The position numbers and the translations under genes are program-made. This document shows, in pieces, positions 60,109-64,000 of a stretch of 64,000 bases of DNA. Location: positions 310,001-374,000 of the forward strand of contig NZ_NEVU01000002.1 in NCBI RefSeq assembly GCF_002261355.1, given 5' to 3'. Numbering within the stretch: the stretch's first letter is position 1; every line of letters begins with the position of its first letter. The DNA is from Bordetella genomosp. 12 (GTDB taxonomy: Bacteria; Pseudomonadota; Gammaproteobacteria; Burkholderiales; Burkholderiaceae_B). Below the pieces are notes generated by a model. It was not told where the DNA came from, ran no database searches, and saw nothing but the letters and a program-made list of their open reading frames with translations.

Positions 60109-62118
60109 TCAGGCCCTCTTCATGCGCTGAACGGCATTGGCTAGCTCCTGCACCACCCCGTTGAGATGGCCGGTCCCTTGAGCAAGATGGCGGTCGGTCT
60201 CGGCGATGGTCGACTTGACCTGGCTCACCAGAGAGTTGCCGAAGTCGCTGAACGCTTTCACCAGTGCATCGTTTACGTGGTCCAGGTGTGAGCGCGCCTC
60301 TGCCTCCGACTGACGCATGGCTTCGGCACTGGCTTTGATGCTGTTGACCAGCTCTTGCGATACTCCTGCTTCCTTCTTGACTGACTCGATAAGTCCCATG
60401 AGCGCGGCTACTTGGGTGTCTACCGTGCGACGCGTGGAGTCGTACTGTTCGAACCCACGCTGAACTGCCGTCGAGGCTGCTTGCAATGAGGCGGCAGTCG
60501 TTGCCAACGTGTCCGTGACCTTTGTCGAACGTTCGAAAGTGCCGGTCACGGCGTTTCCCGCAGTTTCGAATCGCTGGGCTGCTGAACCCATGGCCAAAGC
60601 CCCCTGATTCATACCATCGATGGCCCTTAGTGATACCTCACCGAGTGCGTCAATGTTCTGCTGCGTTTTCATGACTTGACTGGAGACGGCATCTAGCACG
60701 GACTCTACCTGCGTTGCTAGTCCACCAACGAGTTGGTTCGTCTGAGTAGCCAAGCGGTCATTGCGACTCGATTCCTCTAGCGCTGATGTCTTGCGAACCT
60801 TCTCCATTCCGTCCATGGCGGTAGCAACTTCGCTGAGGACCTTCATCACCGCTTCGTCCATAGCCTGCTTGGACTTGTCTTGTTCTTCGGTGACCAGGCG
60901 CCGGAAGTCTTGAACAAAGTCGCGCATTTGGTCGGTGAGCAATTGTTGGTTGTCGGCCGCCTTCTTCATGGCATCTTCAAGTGTCCCGCTCATCTGGGAA
61001 GCAGCTTGTTCGTTGGTGTGCTTGATGTCGGTTAGAAGTCCTTGCAAAGACGACTGCACTGCTGCCATCGACTCCATTGATTTCTGCATCTGTTCATTGA
61101 TGCCGCGCATCTGGCCGCCAAAGGTGTCCTCCAGTTTCGCCATAAAGCCAGTGAGCAAGGTTTCAAGCATTGAGTTCACCTGCTCGCCATTGCCTCGCGC
61201 CGTGACCTCCATGGCATCGCTCACGCGCTTCATCGGCTCGGCGATGGCCTGCGAGATGGAGTCTCCGATGTGAGTTCCCAAGGCCAGGGAGGAAGCCTCT
61301 TGCGCAGCAATCTGACGTTCAACCAAGTTGGTCATCATCTTGTGGAGGTCTTCCACAAGAGCGTCTTTTAATTGAGCGGTACTCGCAGCATTCTGCTCGG
61401 AGGACCTGACTAGCCGTTCCAGATAGTCCTCACCAGCTCCGGTCGCATAGAGGCTGTCGATAGCGTGGGTCAGGTGTTCGACGAGGCGATACAGGCGCGC
61501 TACGATGAAACGGCTAAAGAGGACCACCACCATGGCGCAAAAAATCGCTGCGCCGGAGGCTAAAAAAGCATGTTGCACGCCTTCCAGAAGTGGGCCAAGT
61601 CCATTGACTGTGTTCTGAATTTTCTCGGGGTCGACTTTGAACTTCTCTAAGCCATCGAGTAGGCCGGCGAATGTTCCAATAATGCCCAGCCCGGTCAAGA
61701 CGCCCGGCAAGTGCCGAGTGAATTCTTCGAAGAGGCGTCCGTCGACTAAGACCTCTTTGGTAAACATTGACTCGGCCGGGACCGTGGCACGGACTTCCGT
61801 GAGGGAGGTGGCTCCTGAACCTGCCTTGCGGAACTCGTGCAATGTATGGGAGTACTCTCCCCAGAGGTGTTTCAGCGGCTTCCAGTGAAACGCACGGCCA
61901 ACCTCATCGGGGGCTGGTGCCATGCCCGCTTTGCGTGCTTTCCTCAACGCTTTAAGGATAGATCGAATCTGCCACGACACTCGTGTGCCCTGGATGACAT
62001 ACCCCACGAGGAACACCAGCGTCAGGGCAGCAACAAACAGAAAAACAACGAGCGGAAGTCCATGCAGTTTCTCCAGAGATGGATGAACTGAGCCCAGCAA
62101 CTTTGATACCTCGTACAC
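60109..62118 (-). CDS. zorA: ZorA: MotA/TolQ/ExbB-like motor protein with long tail
   Basis: The 669-residue product has three transmembrane segments (about residues 21-43, 138-157 and 181-208 from this start). The MotA-type core is TGLGIIGTFAGLLDGLE and the third helix is ASGAAIFCAMVVVLFSRF. Then comes a helical tail of about 450 residues without membrane segments, as in Zorya ZorA, where it projects into the cytoplasm. I choose GTG 62118 because GGAGG (62127-62131) lies 8 nt upstream; the ATG at 62187 adds 23 charged residues but has no ribosome site. Confidence 0.92.
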   Translation of the reverse strand: MYEVSKLLGSVHPSLEKLHGLPLVVFLFVAALTLVFLVGYVIQGTRVSWQIRSILKALRKARKAGMAPAPDEVGRAFHWKPLKHLWGEYSHTLHEFRKAGSGATSLTEVRATVPAESMFTKEVLVDGRLFEEFTRHLPGVLTGLGIIGTFAGLLDGLEKFKVDPEKIQNTVNGLGPLLEGVQHAFLASGAAIFCAMVVVLFSRFIVARLYRLVEHLTHAIDSLYATGAGEDYLERLVRSSEQNAASTAQLKDALVEDLHKMMTNLVERQIAAQEASSLALGTHIGDSISQAIAEPMKRVSDAMEVTARGNGEQVNSMLETLLTGFMAKLEDTFGGQMRGINEQMQKSMESMAAVQSSLQGLLTDIKHTNEQAASQMSGTLEDAMKKAADNQQLLTDQMRDFVQDFRRLVTEEQDKSKQAMDEAVMKVLSEVATAMDGMEKVRKTSALEESSRNDRLATQTNQLVGGLATQVESVLDAVSSQVMKTQQNIDALGEVSLRAIDGMNQGALAMGSAAQRFETAGNAVTGTFERSTKVTDTLATTAASLQAASTAVQRGFEQYDSTRRTVDTQVAALMGLIESVKKEAGVSQELVNSIKASAEAMRQSEAEARSHLDHVNDALVKAFSDFGNSLVSQVKSTIAETDRHLAQGTGHLNGVVQELANAVQRMKRA

Positions 62119-62187
62119 TTCTTCGTCCTCCCGCTTTGCTCTCGTATTCGGCGAGGCAGCAGTCTTTTCGTTGATGCCAAGACGCAT

Positions 62188-62850
62188 GTAGACGGTTTAT
62201 GCCGAGCATCAGGCAGTGATGATGCCTTGCCACTCCCCAGGGGCATCCGGCCTCAGGCGACGCTTTGTCATGTGGGCACCTTGGTGGATAAATCCGAGAC
62301 CGTCCGTTTGCGTATATCTATATATTTCGTCACGCAACAATATTGTACGTTAAGGTGGCTACCCGCCAAGTTTGCGATTTAAATAACTACCTGATTCGCA
62401 GGATATAATTGACGAAGCTGAGGTCAAGCTGAGTTGTCTGGGAACGAAATTTAATGCGCGCATAAATAAATTTGCGCTGAAAGAAGTTACACCACTTGGT
62501 GGCTGGATAAATAAAGCGTATTGGTCTGCGGCAGACAAGGGGTGCGACGAAAGGTTATGGAATGAACGGGCAGTGGGGCGTGATGGTAACCCTCCTTAAT
62601 TTTAGTGATTGGCAGAAATAGCAGGACCACGCGTCCACGGCTAACTGCTGTCTGGGGATAAATCTGCCTAGGACCATATTGGGGCCCCCGTAATCGTTGG
62701 GCCACACATCTGCAGTGTGACGACGCGCTGTACGTGGTTCAGATCTTTCCAACGATATTGGGATAGCCTTTCTTAGCACATGGTTCTGTTGAACCTCTCG
62801 ACGTAAAGACGTCACCGCCTTCGTAGCGGTGCAATTCAGGAGCTATTGTA
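62188..62850. other. Intergenic region upstream of zorA (663 bp)
   Basis: This region is AT-rich between 62300 and 62530 and probably holds the zorA promoter. It carries no tRNA-like or phage attachment motif I can recognise. A start-less frame of 70 codons (62387-62599) may be a gene remnant. No direct repeat with the left island edge was found. Confidence 0.55.
62342..62369 (-). promoter_or_regulatory. Candidate sigma-70 promoter for zorA
   Basis: On the minus strand TTGGCG (62369-62364) is separated by 16 nt from TACAAT (62347-62342). These match the -35 consensus at 4 of 6 and -10 at 5 of 6. The expected transcript leader would be about 215 nt. Other AT-rich motifs nearby (TATATA at about 62310-62325) are alternatives. 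Confidence 0.38.
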
Positions 62851-62897
62851 TTGACCCAGTGAAAACCTGCTCACGTCATAATTGAGGAAGTACGACG

Positions 62898-63212
62898 ATG
62901 AGCATGAAGATGGAAGACGATATCAAGCGATGGACAGCCAAACGCAAGAGCGCATTGGTGCTGGAGATCATTCAAGGCAAGACCACGGTCTCCGAGGCGA
63001 GCCGGCAATACGACCTGGCGCCCTCCGAGGTCGAGCAATGGGTCGATGACGCCAAGCGAGGCATGGAGAACGCGCTTCGTGCGAACCCGCTGGATATCAA
63101 AGAGCAGTACGAACGCCAGCTCAAGGATCTGCAAGAGGCCTATGGCGAGGCGATGCTGGAGCTGCGTGCGAGAAAAAAGCTGCAAGCCCTGTTGGACGAG
63201 GAAGGGAAATGA
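62898..63212 (+). CDS. IS3-family transposase OrfA
   Basis: This 104-residue DNA-binding protein has an HTH (KSALVLEIIQGKTTVSEASRQYDLAPSEVEQWV) and a coiled coil (KEQYERQLKDLQEAYGEAMLELRARKKL). GAGGAA precedes the ATG. It overlaps orfB by 4 bp (ATGA). Confidence 0.9.
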   Translation: MSMKMEDDIKRWTAKRKSALVLEIIQGKTTVSEASRQYDLAPSEVEQWVDDAKRGMENALRANPLDIKEQYERQLKDLQEAYGEAMLELRARKKLQALLDEEGK

Positions 63213-64000
63213 TCCTTCGCGTGCAGCAGGGCTTGGCCGATGATGGCTTTGATGTTCCGCTGACTAAGCTGTGCCGTTGGTTCGGTGTGCCCAGGCGCAC
63301 GGTGTACTACCGGTCGGTCAAATCACCCGCCAAGATCGATCCCAAGTATGCCGAGCCGATCAAGGCCTTGATCGAAGAGTCACCGTCGTTTGGCTATCGC
63401 ACGGTGGCCTATCTGTTGGGGTTCAACAAGAACACGGTGCAGCGCATCTTCCAGCTTAAGGGTTGGCAGGTTCGCAAGAGGCCGATTGGCTTCAGGCCCC
63501 GGATTCAAGCGCTGCCGTCGGTGGCCTCCCTGCCAAACGAACGCTGGTCGACGGATATGTGTCGGGTCTGGGCCGGCCGTGATGGCTGGGCGACCTTGGC
63601 ACTGGTGATTGACTGCCATACCCGGGAACTGCTGGGCTGGCATCTGTCGCGCAGTGGCAAGGCCTGCACGGCTGGCAGCGCGCTGGAGCATGCGCTGATT
63701 GCCCGGTTCGGCACCTTAGGTCGTGTTCCCGAACCGTTTCTGCTTCGGTCAGACAACGGCTTGGTTTTCTGCAGCCGCAGCTACACAGCATTGGTACGCA
63801 GTTATGGACTACGCCAGGAGTTCATCACGCCGCATTGCCCACAGCAAAACGGCATGGTTGAACGTGTCATCCGAACACTTAAAGAACAGTGCGTGCACCG
63901 GCACCGCTTCGAAACCCTACAGCACGCCAGCCGCGCAATCGGCGACTGGATCAGCTTTTATAACCATCGACGCCCACATCAGGCGCTGAAGATGATGACT
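63209..64000 (+). CDS. IS3-family transposase OrfB (partial)
   Basis: The open frame covers the first 264 codons. It carries the DDE core: D in RWSTDMCRVWAG, D in LRSDNGLVFC and E in NGMVERVIRTLKEQC. The last residues before the edge (FYNHRRPHQALKMM) belong to the usual C-terminal end, so only a few codons are missing. The ATG overlaps the orfA stop. Confidence 0.92.
   Translation, partial: MILRVQQGLADDGFDVPLTKLCRWFGVPRRTVYYRSVKSPAKIDPKYAEPIKALIEESPSFGYRTVAYLLGFNKNTVQRIFQLKGWQVRKRPIGFRPRIQALPSVASLPNERWSTDMCRVWAGRDGWATLALVIDCHTRELLGWHLSRSGKACTAGSALEHALIARFGTLGRVPEPFLLRSDNGLVFCSRSYTALVRSYGLRQEFITPHCPQQNGMVERVIRTLKEQCVHRHRFETLQHASRAIGDWISFYNHRRPHQALKMMT

Larger units (their letters stand above)
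62851..64000 (+). mobile_element. IS3-family element, right end beyond the window
   Basis: orfA and orfB of an IS3-type element are complete up to the window edge. The left end is probably near TTGACCCAGTGAAAACCTGC (62851 onward), but the matching right inverted repeat is outside the window, so limits are provisional. It borders the Zorya operon on the right. Confidence 0.75.

Noticed and set aside
62387-62599. 70-codon open frame upstream of zorA
   Set aside because: It has no start codon or ribosome site; at most it is a gene remnant.

Overview
The window is a high-GC (mostly about 65-70%) betaproteobacterial chromosome segment. It fits the Alcaligenaceae, Bordetella or a close relative. 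The evidence is the ftrABCD ferrous-iron operon, the sucA-odhB-lpdA order, the tandem cyanophycin synthetases beside a DUF1854/ABC pair, and the phaC-phaB-phaR group. No tRNA, rRNA or CRISPR array was seen.

Left part (1-28.6 kb). The end of the 2-oxoglutarate dehydrogenase operon (sucA', odhB, lpdA) is followed by zapE. Next comes a Fur-boxed iron-uptake unit: an ECF sigma factor, a FecR-type anti-sigma factor, a TonB receptor with a signalling domain, and DUF3649-PepSY-DUF3325 membrane proteins. trpS and tex are convergent, and a complete IS3-family element has inserted exactly into the loop of their shared terminator. After these lie a DinG/YoaA-type helicase, bamD, rluD-pgeF, the polyhydroxybutyrate genes phaC-phaB-phaR, ftrABCD and a PhzF-family gene.

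Middle part (28.6-51.4 kb). A small envelope or stress cluster (BON, DUF1328, CsbD) is followed by a cytochrome b561 and two tandem cyanophycin synthetases, divergent from an ABC transporter and its DUF1854 partner. Further genes encode a DUF482/GNAT protein, a DUF455 ferritin-like protein, an MltB-like transglycosylase, YidB, a diguanylate cyclase, an SDR reductase and a DedA protein. The part ends with a succinate-semialdehyde-type dehydrogenase, an AcoR-like sigma-54 activator and a two-gene flavin monooxygenase operon. That operon has a near-ideal -24/-12 promoter and two upstream dyads.

Right part (51.6-64 kb). This is an accessory island of lower GC (about 53-55% in lines I counted). 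It starts with an IS21-family element with a 6-bp target duplication, whose istA carries an in-frame amber codon. It then holds a complete four-gene type I Zorya anti-phage operon (zorA-zorB-zorC-zorD, minus strand), with overlapping or near-abutting genes. It ends with an IS3-family element that runs off the window. Zorya is the main accessory system here: ZorA/ZorB form a MotA/MotB-like membrane motor, ZorC carries the EH-signature type domain, and ZorD is an SNF2 helicase fused to an Mrr-like nuclease. The family is known, so this is a new occurrence rather than a new system. The least explained parts are ZorD's roughly 590-residue N-terminal region, ZorC's C-terminal module, and the 0.7-kb AT-rich region upstream of zorA.
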